64,000 bases of DNA from MGML01 sp034416335. Its GTDB lineage: Bacteria; Chloroflexota; Dehalococcoidia; Dehalococcoidales; UBA2162. Position numbers and translations under genes: made by a program. The stretch is from contig DAOULV010000030.1 of assembly GCA_034416335.1 (NCBI GenBank), positions 62,001-126,000 of the forward strand, given 5' to 3'. This document shows positions 1-7,693 of this stretch, in pieces. Under the pieces are notes generated by a model that saw only the letters and a list, made by a program, of their open reading frames with translations, was not told the origin of the DNA and did not search any database. The stretch's first letter is position 1. The number at the start of each line of letters is the position of its first letter.

Positions 1-660
1 AGAAGGGGTAAATATCTCATCTTCAGTTTAAGCAGCGGGAAATATATGATTATTCACCTGAAAATGACGGGGTCGCTGCTGGTCCAGAGTACCGGTAATG
101 AATTGCCGCGTTTCACTCGTGCCGTGCTGCATCTGGACAATGGTACCGATATTGTATTCCGTGATCCGCGTAAATTCGGTGTTATGCGGCTGGTAGATAA
201 TCCTGACAGTATCGTCGGTAAACTGGGGCCGGAACCTCTTGAGGATGATTTTACACTTGATGTTCTCAGGCAGCGACTTAATAACCGTAAAGCTCCGATG
301 AAAGCACTTCTGTGCGACCAGAACGTTATTGCTGGCATCGGAAGTATGTATGCCGATGAAGTGATGTTCGATACCGGAATATACCCTGTACGACTGCCTG
401 AGAGCCTCTCAGATGAAGAAAAGGAACATCTTTATGAAGCAATCCGCAGGATTCTATGGGCGGCGATCGAAAATAAGGGCGCCAGTGTCAATACGTATTA
501 CCGGCCTGACGGCAGTAAAGGGACGGCACACTTTGAATTCAACGTGGCGCATCGCGGCGGCCAGCCGTGCAACGTGTGCGGTACTCCGATAGAACGGATG
601 GTGGTGAGAGGTCGTGGTACATATTACTGTCCTAAGTGCCAGGCCGAGAAAGAACACTAA
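1..660 (+). CDS. mutM: Formamidopyrimidine-DNA glycosylase, 3' part (5' end outside window)
   Basis: Base-excision repair enzyme that removes oxidised purines such as 8-oxoguanine and nicks the abasic site. The frame is open from base 1 (RRGKYLIFSL..., typical of the Fpg N-domain), so the gene begins before the window and the catalytic N-terminal Pro-Glu is not visible. Seen here are the middle domain with MIIHLKMTGSLLV, the helix-two-turn-helix region around NVIAGIGSMYADEVMF, and the C-terminal zinc finger CNVCGTPIERMVVRGRGTYYC-PKC with all four cysteines. An ATG at base 46 is internal, not the start. The stop overlaps by a few bases the end of the convergent methyltransferase gene. Confidence 0.95.
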   Translation, partial: RRGKYLIFSLSSGKYMIIHLKMTGSLLVQSTGNELPRFTRAVLHLDNGTDIVFRDPRKFGVMRLVDNPDSIVGKLGPEPLEDDFTLDVLRQRLNNRKAPMKALLCDQNVIAGIGSMYADEVMFDTGIYPVRLPESLSDEEKEHLYEAIRRILWAAIENKGASVNTYYRPDGSKGTAHFEFNVAHRGGQPCNVCGTPIERMVVRGRGTYYCPKCQAEKEH

Positions 661-1340
661 CCGGGCTTCCGCCATCTGACGGCCACGAACGCGCCGGTTT
701 CAGGCTTCTTCGGTCTGTTTTCTTTCTCCATCTCGGCAGCCTTTACAGGTTCGTCGTCCTTAAGGAAATGGACTGCGGTTCCCGTTTCTCCTTCGATATC
801 AGATAGAGAAAGAAGATCAGTCGGCGACCTGTAAAAAGCGTTTTTCAGGATATGAGTTTCCCCTCTGCGGGATTTTTCATCGCGGCGGACAGCCCAGGGA
901 CTGAGACTGTTTAATGTAGCCACAACTACAAGTCCGCCCGGACGGGTAACTCTGAATAATTCGTTTACCGCTTTTTGTGCGTCTTCGATAAACTCGAGGG
1001 CTGTAATAGATACCGTTTTATCGAAGGAATTATCTCTGAAGGGCAGTCCGGTCATATTTCCCTGGACCGGGTAAAACGGCAGGGTCTTCATTCCGTGTAA
1101 AGCACCTGTAAGCATGGGGCGTGAAATGTCCAGTCCGGTAACGATTGCGCCGGCTTTCAGGAAATCGGCTGTAAAAATGCCCGTTCCGCAGCCGGCATCA
1201 AGGATTCTTTCCTCAGGGGAAGGACTGATAAACCGGTTAACAAGCTCCTGTTCCGTTTCCAGAACGATTTTACCGATTGGTGTGGTAAACCATTCATTAT
1301 AACGTTCGGGCCAGGAATCGAAAAGCTGGCTATCCTTCGT
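657..1340 (-). CDS. Class I SAM-dependent methyltransferase (apparent ACG start)
   Basis: Small Rossmann-fold methyltransferase of unknown substrate. The first ATG, at 1115, lies after the SAM-binding motif, so it cannot be the true start. Upstream in the same frame the protein continues as SQLFDSWPERYNEWF..., then ILDAGCGTGIFTADF (motif I) and VTGLDIS (motif II), all typical of the family. Between the preceding in-frame stop and motif I there is no ATG, GTG or TTG. The best-placed initiation site is an ACG at 1340, giving (M)KDSQLFDSWPERY, with a GAGGAG ribosome site about 9 nt upstream inside the cupin gene. This may be a rare start codon, an ATG-to-ACG mutation or a base error. It overlaps the upstream cupin gene by 11 bases, which suggests translational coupling. 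The start is inferred; the family is clear. Confidence 0.75.
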   Translation of the reverse strand, partial: TKDSQLFDSWPERYNEWFTTPIGKIVLETEQELVNRFISPSPEERILDAGCGTGIFTADFLKAGAIVTGLDISRPMLTGALHGMKTLPFYPVQGNMTGLPFRDNSFDKTVSITALEFIEDAQKAVNELFRVTRPGGLVVVATLNSLSPWAVRRDEKSRRGETHILKNAFYRSPTDLLSLSDIEGETGTAVHFLKDDEPVKAAEMEKENRPKKPETGAFVAVRWRKPG

Positions 1341-1785
1341 CTTTCCCCACTCCTCTGATGATGCTGTCTTTAACGTACTTGTTCGTCAGAGAGACGGCAA
1401 GGAAAAATATCGGTCTGTCTACCCTGGCCACGCGGAGAGGGCAGTGCCGGAGACCGGCGGGACAATATATCAGGCAGCTCTTATTAAGAGTGTATTTTTC
1501 ATCTTCGAGCCAGAATTCCACTTCACCGCAAAGGTCACCCGGGTTATCGGTATCGCTGCCGAAAAAGCCCACGACCTCGTCGAAATCATGAGTATGAGAC
1601 GGCGTTCCTTCGTCGTTGGTGGCTTTCCAGTACCATGAAGTAATAATGCTGGGGGCTCCTTTTATTATGAAGTCCTCAAGCCACAAAATCCGTGTTGCCC
1701 TCTGGTTGTATTCATCCATCCTGGCGGCTACGTCATCGGGGACTATCAGGTCGGTCAGTATGTATTTTTCGTATTTACCTGCCAT
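1330..1785 (-). CDS. Cupin-like protein
   Basis: 151-residue protein with a probable single double-stranded beta-helix. The metal-site pattern appears as SHTHDFDEVVGFFGS followed later by GLRHCPLRV, which supplies the usual His/His/Glu-type ligands. The substrate is unknown; similar small cupins occur beside redox and decarboxylase genes in Dehalococcoidia, which is recalled rather than checked. The start has a good ribosome site (GGGAGGAAAT before ATG). It is the first gene of a two-gene unit with the methyltransferase, whose frame opens within its last codons. Confidence 0.7.
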   Translation of the reverse strand: MAGKYEKYILTDLIVPDDVAARMDEYNQRATRILWLEDFIIKGAPSIITSWYWKATNDEGTPSHTHDFDEVVGFFGSDTDNPGDLCGEVEFWLEDEKYTLNKSCLIYCPAGLRHCPLRVARVDRPIFFLAVSLTNKYVKDSIIRGVGKDEG

Positions 1786-1813
1786 ATTTCCTCCCTTGTC
1801 GGCACTAAGACTG

Positions 1814-2503
1814 TTATGCAGGGGAGTTTTCCGATATAACCGGTTTCCTCCGGGAACTCACGGCGTGGTAAAGTGAGGCGAAAGTGGCTTCTACCCACAT
1901 ATATGAAAATATAACACCGATTCCGAAAAGCAGTATTCCGGCGATACAAATGGGTATTGCCAGCAGACCCATCAGGAATATCGTTAAAGCGTGCCCGTCG
2001 GTCATATTCCAGCTTTCCTGTATGGCTCCGATGGGGTCCATTTTTTCTTCGACGACAAGGTAGCGGACGAAGGCGAGCTTGCATAGAAAGTATATTCCCG
2101 GGATTATGAACAGTATGAATCCTATAAATATGATAATTGCGCAGAGGATGTTGACAACGATTATATTCCAGTAGTTTTCCAGTACCTTCGCCAGGTCTTT
2201 CACTTTCGGCTTTTCACCCCGGGCTGCCCTGAGATAGGCAAAGGATACTCCGTACTGAAGGGGAGAGGTAACAAGGAAACTGTAAATATATCCGAATAGC
2301 GTCCAGATGAGGTTTATGTCTTCACCGTAACCCTGTGTCCAGCTGATAATATACGTCGGGATGCCGAACAGTATCATCACGATGAAGATAAGCAGGAAGT
2401 CGATGAAATACTTACTAAGTTTCCTTAAGCCGTTCCCGTAACAGGCTCCAATTTCCGGCGGGTAGTCATTATTATCCTGCTGGGTATTATCCTGAATTAT
2501 CAT
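1814..2503 (-). CDS. Integral membrane protein, DUF975/YciC-like
   Basis: 229-residue protein with about five or six hydrophobic segments: residues near 33-57, 65-85, 110-142 (two segments) and 170-205. The charged stretch RAARGEKPKVKDLAKVLENYWNIIV and the later AFVRYLVVEEKMDPIGAIQESWNMTDGH resemble the cytosolic parts of DUF975/YciC-like membrane proteins. Function unknown. It is followed closely by the cupin gene and preceded by the dehydrogenase gene on the same strand. Confidence 0.6.
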   Translation of the reverse strand: MIIQDNTQQDNNDYPPEIGACYGNGLRKLSKYFIDFLLIFIVMILFGIPTYIISWTQGYGEDINLIWTLFGYIYSFLVTSPLQYGVSFAYLRAARGEKPKVKDLAKVLENYWNIIVVNILCAIIIFIGFILFIIPGIYFLCKLAFVRYLVVEEKMDPIGAIQESWNMTDGHALTIFLMGLLAIPICIAGILLFGIGVIFSYMWVEATFASLYHAVSSRRKPVISENSPA

Positions 2504-2521
2504 TTATTACCTCTCGCGTCG

Positions 2522-3412
2522 CTACTTCTCTACGCGGATACCGGTCAGACTCTCTAAGGCTTTTATTAATGCCTGGGTACCGTTTTTACCTTCACCTTCC
2601 GCCTGTAATTTTTCGTACATTTCTTTCACCCGGCTGGTGACCGGAAGGTCAATACCCATTTCACCTGCACTTTCCGTTACCAGGTTGAGGTCTTTTACTA
2701 TCAGGTCTATCATAAAACCTGGCCTGAAATCTCTTTCGATGATACGGGGAGCCAGATTTGCCAGCTGCCAGGAACCTGCAGCACCTCCCTTGACGGCGTC
2801 AATCGTCTTTTCCAGATCTACACCGGATTTAGCGGCGAATATCAGCGCTTCGGCAACGCTGTTGAGAGTACCGGTAACCAGGATCTGATTGACCAGTTTC
2901 ACCGTCTGCCCCATGCCGTTGGAACCTACGTGAATGACATTTTTGCCCATTGCCTGGAGTACGGGCAGGCACCGTTCGAAAATTTCGGTTTCACCTCCGA
3001 CCATTATCGAGAGGGTACCGTCGATTGCACCCTGTTCACCGCCGCTGACCGGTGCGTCCAGCATATGAACGTCTTTTTCTTTCAATCTGGCGGCGATTTT
3101 CCTGGTGGCTTCGGGTGAAATGGTACTCATATCTATGACCACCGAGTCCGGCTGTATACTCTCGATAATTCCTTTTTCTCCGAGGATTACACTCTCCACA
3201 TCGGGAGTATCCGATACGATGGTGATTACTATCGTGGACTCCGCGGCTGCTTCAGCCGGAGAAGCGGCCTTTTTCGCCCCCTGAGAAACCGGTTCAGTGG
3301 TCTTTGATTCGGTGCGGTTGTAAACGGTAACTTCGAAACCGGCTTTAAGCAGGTTAATAGACATCGGTTTTCCCATAATGCCGAGCCCGATAAATCCTAT
3401 CCTGTTGTCCAT
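2522..3412 (-). CDS. NAD(P)-dependent beta-hydroxyacid dehydrogenase (3-hydroxyisobutyrate / tartronate semialdehyde reductase family)
   Basis: 296-residue dehydrogenase that oxidises a short beta-hydroxyacid or reduces the matching semialdehyde. The N-terminal Rossmann motif is GFIGLGIMGKPMSINLLKAG. The substrate loop DAPVSGGEQGAIDGTLSIMVGG matches the family consensus, and the catalytic lysine is in GQTVKLVNQIL. The length is normal for the family. The specific substrate (3-hydroxyisobutyrate, 2-hydroxy-3-oxopropionate or succinic semialdehyde) cannot be read from the sequence. It heads the minus-strand group 2522-657. Confidence 0.9.
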   Translation of the reverse strand: MDNRIGFIGLGIMGKPMSINLLKAGFEVTVYNRTESKTTEPVSQGAKKAASPAEAAAESTIVITIVSDTPDVESVILGEKGIIESIQPDSVVIDMSTISPEATRKIAARLKEKDVHMLDAPVSGGEQGAIDGTLSIMVGGETEIFERCLPVLQAMGKNVIHVGSNGMGQTVKLVNQILVTGTLNSVAEALIFAAKSGVDLEKTIDAVKGGAAGSWQLANLAPRIIERDFRPGFMIDLIVKDLNLVTESAGEMGIDLPVTSRVKEMYEKLQAEGEGKNGTQALIKALESLTGIRVEK

Positions 3413-3553
3413 ATATCAAACTACCTGTATATTTTTATGCATTATACCGTCTTGAGTATGTAAATACCATATAAAAAAAGAGAGAATTCATCTACTCTCC
3501 CTTTCGTCCTTTAGTAATTTATTTGATTCTGTTTGTGTCCGGTTGGGCTTGTT

Positions 3554-3662
3554 GTCATTGCGAGTCTTCGACGTAGTCGAGACGAAGCAATCCCCAGGTT
3601 CGATTCAGGTTCGATTATAGAGATTGCCACGTCGTCCGCCTCGGCGGACTCCTCGCAATGAC
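3554..3662. repeat. Palindromic intergenic repeat, family A
   Basis: 109-bp element with perfect 11-bp terminal inverted repeats, GTCATTGCGAG at 3554-3564 and CTCGCAATGAC at 3652-3662. Two hairpins lie inside: one around TCGACGTAGTCGA and one GTCCGCC-TC-GGCGGAC. It also holds a short internal direct repeat (AGGTTCGATT twice). A degenerate copy in the opposite orientation is at 50413-50456 and a half-copy at 53466-53479. It resembles a REP or MITE-like non-coding element. Confidence 0.75.
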
Positions 3663-3680
3663 GAAAGAGGAACGTATAGC

Positions 3681-3808
3681 CATGGGCTTCGCCCCTCTCT
3701 CAAACTTTTTCCCCCTCAAACATACTAAATATTTCTGCTGAATATGGTATATGTTTGAGGGGGAAAAAGGGGGTGAAAATGAAATTGTCACCAAAACCGA
3801 ACGATGCC
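3681..3808. repeat. Palindromic intergenic repeat, family B, copy 1
   Basis: Contains a 19-bp inverted repeat, TTTTTCCCCCTCAAACATA at 3706-3724 and its complement at 3750-3768, then AAGGGGGTGA and CCAAAACCGAA. The same order of blocks (CTGCTGAATA, GTTTGAGGGGG, AAAGGGGGTGA, CCAAAACCGAA) recurs at 7201-7332 in the same orientation, so the two copies bracket the nrd operon. Apparent reading frames here are by-products of the repeat. Confidence 0.75.
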
Positions 3809-3816
3809 ATCTATTT

Positions 3817-6477
3817 CTAGCACTTCGTGTAGCCGCAGCCGTGGCAGATGAAACAGCCTTCCTGGTAGGCAAGCAGGCTGCCGCAGTCGGGACACTGCCC
3901 TCCCACATTTCTGGTCAAACCTATAGTCGGTTGTATCGGAGTGAATGAGGTCGATGTCTCTTCATCATTTCCGGTATCGGTATTATTGTGTCTTTCGAGG
4001 ATCGTTGCTATCGCATCCGCACAGGACAGGATGGATTTTCCTTCGGACCAGGCTATCGACGGGCAGCGAATACCACGCAACTGCTTGATAATGGAATTCA
4101 TATCGATACCCGATCTCAGGGCTACCGAAATCAGGCGTCCTATGGCTTCGAGCTGGGCTGAAGCGCAGCCGCCGCTTTTACCCAGGGTAAGAAAGACTTC
4201 GCAGATTCCAAATTCGTCCGAACCCACGGTTACGTATATACCTCCGCAGCCTGTCAATACCTCTTCTACCGTAGCGGTGGTTACTTTAGGGCGTTCCCTG
4301 GGGCTGATTCCGGTCCTGACAGGCATTTCCTGTTCATTTTTCTCAGCCGGTCCGGTACTGAGCGGCTGGTATTCTCTGCTCTTGTCACGGTATATGGTAA
4401 TGCCTTTAAGTTCTTCTTCATAGGCCATCATATATACCTTGGCAATATCCTCCCGGGTGGCATCCTCCGGGAAATTGACTGTCTTGGATACTGCGTTATG
4501 CGTCGATTTCTGGAATGACGCCTGCATTTTCACGTGCCATTCGGGGGAGATATCATGGGCGGTAACAAAAAGCTGCTTGACATCTTCCGGGATATCATTC
4601 ATAGAGTGGAGCTGTGTCCCCGTGGCGAGCTGCTCCATCAGTTTATCGGTATAAAAGCCCTGCTCTTTTGCTGCCTGGTCGAAGAAGGGATTTACTTCGA
4701 CCATTTGGGCGCCGTCCAGGATATTATGAATGTAGCTAAGGGCAAACAGCGGCTCGATACCGCTGGAACATCCGGCTATGATACTGAGCGTCCCGGTAGG
4801 TGCGATGGTAGTACAGGTAGCGTTTCTAGGTCTGGGGCCTTCAGGTATGTCATATATACTGCCCTCGAAAGCCGGGAAAACACCTCTTTCTTCCGCCAGA
4901 GCCACCGAGGTTTTCATAGCCTCATCGTTAACGAATTTCATTACATCTTCGCCGGTCTTGAGTGCTTCCTCGGAATCATAGGGGATACCCATCTGGATGA
5001 GCATATCGGCAAATCCCATTATGCCGAGGCCTATTTTCCTGGTACTGCGGGTCATTTTGGTGATTTCTTCCAGAGGGAACCGGTTAACGTCTATAACATT
5101 ATCCAGGAACCTGACGGCTGTCTTTATGGTAGCGGCCAGTTTATCATAGCCTATTACCATTTTACCCTCGGATTCCTGTAACATCCGGCTGAGGTTTATC
5201 GAGCCGAGGTTACAGGACTCATAAGGGAGCAGAGGCTGCTCGCCGCAGGGATTGGTGCTTTCTATTTTCCCGAGTTGGGGGGTCGGATTATATTCGTTTA
5301 TTCGGTCGATAAATACGATACCGGGGTCGCCGGTTTTCCACGCCATATCAACTATCCTGTCGAATAAATCCTTTGCCTTGACTGTTTTCTGTACTTCACC
5401 GGTACGTGGATTGATAAGGTTAAAATCTGAATCTGATTTAACGGCTTCCATAAATTCTTCAGTCACGGCAACCGACAGATTGAAGTTTGTCAGTGAACTC
5501 ATATCTTCCTTGGCGGTAATGAACTTCTCAATATCGGGATGGTCTACGTTGAGAATCGCCATATTGGCGCCGCGGCGCGTTCCTCCCTGCTTTATAACGT
5601 CCGTCGTGGCATCGAAGGCTTTCATAAAGGATATTGGTCCGCTGGCTACACCACCGGTAGAGCCGACCCTGTCCGTTTCGGGTCTTAGACGTGAAAAGGA
5701 AAAGCCGGTACCGCCGCCGCTCTTGTGAATAAGGGCTGTATTCTTAACGGCATCGAAGATAGACTCCATTGAGTCCTCAATAGGAAGAACGAAACAGGCC
5801 GAAAGCTGCCCCAGCTCTCTGCCGGCATTCATCAGGGTAGGGGAGTTCGGCAGAAATTCCAGGTTCGACATTATCCCGTAAAATTCTTCTTCCACAGCGG
5901 CTGTATCTGCCGGAGAGTCGTATCCGGTTTCCGCCGAGGCTATGGCTTTAGCCACGCGGCGAAAGAGTTCGGCAGGAGTTTCGATCACCCGTCCTTCTTT
6001 ATCCTTCTGGAGATAGCGCCGTTCAAGGACACGGAGTGCATTTTCGGTCAATTCAAGGCCTTCAGGTGACTGTATCTTTGTTTCAGCCCTGGTTATTTGC
6101 TCAGCCATCGGTTCAACCTCCTTGTTCTCGGTAACGGGTGGTTCTTTGTTTTCTTTTTCTTTCATACCGGTTGTTTCCGGCCTGATTGTCGATTTTGGTT
6201 TGTCGTCATCAGCTTCCATTATTTCCTTTACGATTGCCTGTATCTCGGCTCTGCTCGGAACACGTCGGGGTGCGCGGCGCGCGGGGGAGACAAGCTCTTC
6301 CATTCCGGGAAGAGGCTGGGGATGTTCGAGACGCTCGATTACCCGGCTGGTTAGCTGTTCTATCTTGTCTTTGTCACGCAGACCCATAGATTCTGCGTCG
6401 GCAACGACCGCTTTAAGAATCTCGGTACGGTTCAGTTCAGTCAGCCGTTTGTTTTTTGATTTCTCTCCTTCGCTCAT
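3817..6477 (-). CDS. nrdJ: Adenosylcobalamin-dependent (class II) ribonucleoside-diphosphate reductase
   Basis: 886-residue enzyme that makes deoxyribonucleotides without oxygen or a separate radical subunit, using adenosylcobalamin. An N-terminal stretch of about 145 residues, charged and perhaps ATP-cone-derived, precedes the barrel. Catalytic signatures are visible: SACFVLPIEDSMESIF, IHKSGGGTGFSFSRLRP, NPCGEQPLLPYESCNLGSINL (active-site Asn-x-Cys-x-Glu) and APTGTLSIIAG. A TSCPD-type domain follows (SGGCASAQLEAIGRLIS). The C-terminus is a zinc ribbon, CPDCG-x8-CFICHGCGYTKC. The start codon overlaps the nrdR stop by 4 bases (ATGA), so the two are cotranscribed and under NrdR control. Confidence 0.96.
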   Translation of the reverse strand: MSEGEKSKNKRLTELNRTEILKAVVADAESMGLRDKDKIEQLTSRVIERLEHPQPLPGMEELVSPARRAPRRVPSRAEIQAIVKEIMEADDDKPKSTIRPETTGMKEKENKEPPVTENKEVEPMAEQITRAETKIQSPEGLELTENALRVLERRYLQKDKEGRVIETPAELFRRVAKAIASAETGYDSPADTAAVEEEFYGIMSNLEFLPNSPTLMNAGRELGQLSACFVLPIEDSMESIFDAVKNTALIHKSGGGTGFSFSRLRPETDRVGSTGGVASGPISFMKAFDATTDVIKQGGTRRGANMAILNVDHPDIEKFITAKEDMSSLTNFNLSVAVTEEFMEAVKSDSDFNLINPRTGEVQKTVKAKDLFDRIVDMAWKTGDPGIVFIDRINEYNPTPQLGKIESTNPCGEQPLLPYESCNLGSINLSRMLQESEGKMVIGYDKLAATIKTAVRFLDNVIDVNRFPLEEITKMTRSTRKIGLGIMGFADMLIQMGIPYDSEEALKTGEDVMKFVNDEAMKTSVALAEERGVFPAFEGSIYDIPEGPRPRNATCTTIAPTGTLSIIAGCSSGIEPLFALSYIHNILDGAQMVEVNPFFDQAAKEQGFYTDKLMEQLATGTQLHSMNDIPEDVKQLFVTAHDISPEWHVKMQASFQKSTHNAVSKTVNFPEDATREDIAKVYMMAYEEELKGITIYRDKSREYQPLSTGPAEKNEQEMPVRTGISPRERPKVTTATVEEVLTGCGGIYVTVGSDEFGICEVFLTLGKSGGCASAQLEAIGRLISVALRSGIDMNSIIKQLRGIRCPSIAWSEGKSILSCADAIATILERHNNTDTGNDEETSTSFTPIQPTIGLTRNVGGQCPDCGSLLAYQEGCFICHGCGYTKC

Positions 6478-7013
6478 CTCCGGCTCCTGTGACGGGTCCT
6501 CGCAGTCGAGAATAATTCTTCTTCAGGTATAAGAGGTAACTGGCTGGAATTATCCGGTATTTCAGCGTCGTCGCTGACCAGGTTGTCTATCTCACGTTTC
6601 AGGGCAGTAATGTCCGTGAAATCACGGTACACGCTGGCAAATCGGATATAGGCTATGTAATCCATATTCTTCAGCCTGTTCATTACCATATCGCCGATGA
6701 CCGTACTGGGAATTTCGGCTTTATTCTGGCTTTCCAGTGCTGTTTCTATGTCGTCGGCCAGTTTGTCTATAGTGCCGGTGGGCAGAGGTCTTTTTTCACA
6801 GGCCTTACGTATACCGGCAAGAAGTTTATCTTTGTTAAATTCCTCGCGGCGCCGGTCTTTTTTGATAACGTATAGACTTGCCGGCTGTAGACGTTCGTAT
6901 GTAGTAAAACGGGCGTCACAGTTAAGACAGAGACGCCGGCGTCTTATCCCGTCGTTTGTATCGCGTGAGTCGATTACTCTGGAATCATGGTGTCCACAAT
7001 ATGGGCAATTCAT
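6474..7013 (-). CDS. nrdR: Transcriptional repressor NrdR
   Basis: Nucleotide-sensing repressor of ribonucleotide reductase genes. The 179-residue protein has the N-terminal zinc ribbon MNCPYCGHHDSRVIDSR...RRRRLCLNCDARFTTYE (four cysteines) and then the ATP-cone (VIKKDRRREEFNKDKLLAGIRKACEKRPL). It is slightly longer than the usual 150-160 residues because of a C-terminal tail ending TARTRHRSRR. It overlaps nrdJ by 4 bases. Tandem NrdR boxes lie just upstream, implying autoregulation of the nrdR-nrdJ operon. Confidence 0.97.
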   Translation of the reverse strand: MNCPYCGHHDSRVIDSRDTNDGIRRRRLCLNCDARFTTYERLQPASLYVIKKDRRREEFNKDKLLAGIRKACEKRPLPTGTIDKLADDIETALESQNKAEIPSTVIGDMVMNRLKNMDYIAYIRFASVYRDFTDITALKREIDNLVSDDAEIPDNSSQLPLIPEEELFSTARTRHRSRR

Positions 7014-7022
7014 TCAATAACT

Positions 7023-7068
7023 CCACACTATATAGAACAAGAATTAAAACTAACACAATATATAGTGT
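7023..7068 (-). promoter_or_regulatory. Tandem NrdR boxes upstream of nrdR-nrdJ
   Basis: Box 2 at 7053-7068 reads ACACAATATATAGTGT and fits the NrdR consensus acaCwATATaTwGtgt throughout. Box 1 at 7023-7038 (CCACACTATATAGAAC) is degenerate. It shares the TATATAG core, placed exactly 30 bp away (7029 and 7059), about three helical turns, which is how paired NrdR boxes are usually spaced. The boxes begin 10 bp upstream of the nrdR start codon. Confidence 0.85.
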
Positions 7069-7200
7069 TTTGTCAAGCTGATTTCACTGTAGTTTTGTTT
7101 ACATTTGGTTGTTTTATATATACCTTACCCCCTGCCCCCTTTCTGGCCAAGAAAGTCTTCCGGTCACTGTCTATGGTTCTGGCCGGAAAGGGGGAGTAAA

Positions 7201-7332
7201 TATGAGAGAGGGGCGAAGCCCCTCTCTCATATTTACTCCTCAAACAATCGAAACACTCCTGCTGAATACGGTAACCGTTTGAGGGGGATAAAGGGGGTGA
7301 ACTGAAAATCACATCCAAAACCGAATAGCACC
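7201..7332. repeat. Palindromic intergenic repeat, family B, copy 2
   Basis: Begins with a perfect 14-bp hairpin, TATGAGAGAGGGGC-GAA-GCCCCTCTCTCATA at 7201-7231. It continues with CCTCAAAC, CTGCTGAATACGGTA, GTTTGAGGGGGATAAAGGGGGTGA and CCAAAACCGAA, the same block order as copy 1 at 3681-3808. An imperfect hairpin (CCCCTTTCTGGCC and GGCCGGAAAGGGGG, about 7136-7196) sits directly before it. No gene is supported between 7014 and 7693. Confidence 0.75.
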
Positions 7333-7412
7333 TTTACTGTATTGACGTATCTGAGAACTCTGGATATATATTTTTTAATCGGGGGTGATTTGAAGGAAAA
7401 CTGGAAAAAATT

Positions 7413-7487
7413 CCCCCCTCTCACACAGTGAAATTGTCGCAGAGCAGATCTAGTGACCGGGTGAGAGGGGGATAAAGGGGGGTGAGT
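7413..7487. repeat. Family B-like inverted repeat, copy 3 (degenerate)
   Basis: Inverted arms CCCCTCTCAC (7415-7424) and GTGAGAGGGG (7461-7470) enclose about 36 bp. The right arm runs into GGATAAAGGGGGGTGAG, the same tail as copies 1 and 2. The inner sequence is unrelated to those copies, so this may be a separate subfamily. Confidence 0.5.
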
Positions 7488-7587
7488 ACTCAAAGTATGA
7501 GTTTCAGGACAATCCAGGTTAAGGAGTACTCCTGGTATCGGATGATTCGGTTTTATGCAGTACGAACCCCTGGTAACGGGATATTAA

Positions 7588-7623
7588 GGCTGCAGTTTAG
7601 GAGTGTAATAATCCCCTGCAGCC
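7588..7623. other. Inverted repeat downstream of ftsZ
   Basis: GGCTGCAG at 7588-7595 pairs perfectly with CTGCAGCC at 7616-7623 across a 20-nt loop. It lies 71 bp past the ftsZ stop. There is no clear U-tract on the minus strand, so a terminator role is only possible. Confidence 0.35.
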
Positions 7624-7693
7624 ATTGACTGCTTTATTACCCACCCTTTACGGGAAAATTATTCTATTTTTCGAGTTGTTCTGATATTCCTGT

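Noticed and set aside
657..1115. Methyltransferase starting at the ATG at 1115
   Set aside because: This start would remove the SAM-binding motif ILDAGCGTG, which is in frame upstream, so it cannot be the functional start.
3615..3908. Reading frames in the family A and B repeats (also 7073-7318)
   Set aside because: They share peptides such as SPSNxYxIQQ only because the DNA repeats are related, and they have no ribosome sites.
3554..7487. CRISPR array in the repeat-rich intergenic regions
   Set aside because: The repeats are palindromic, irregularly spaced and few, without regular spacers or cas genes.
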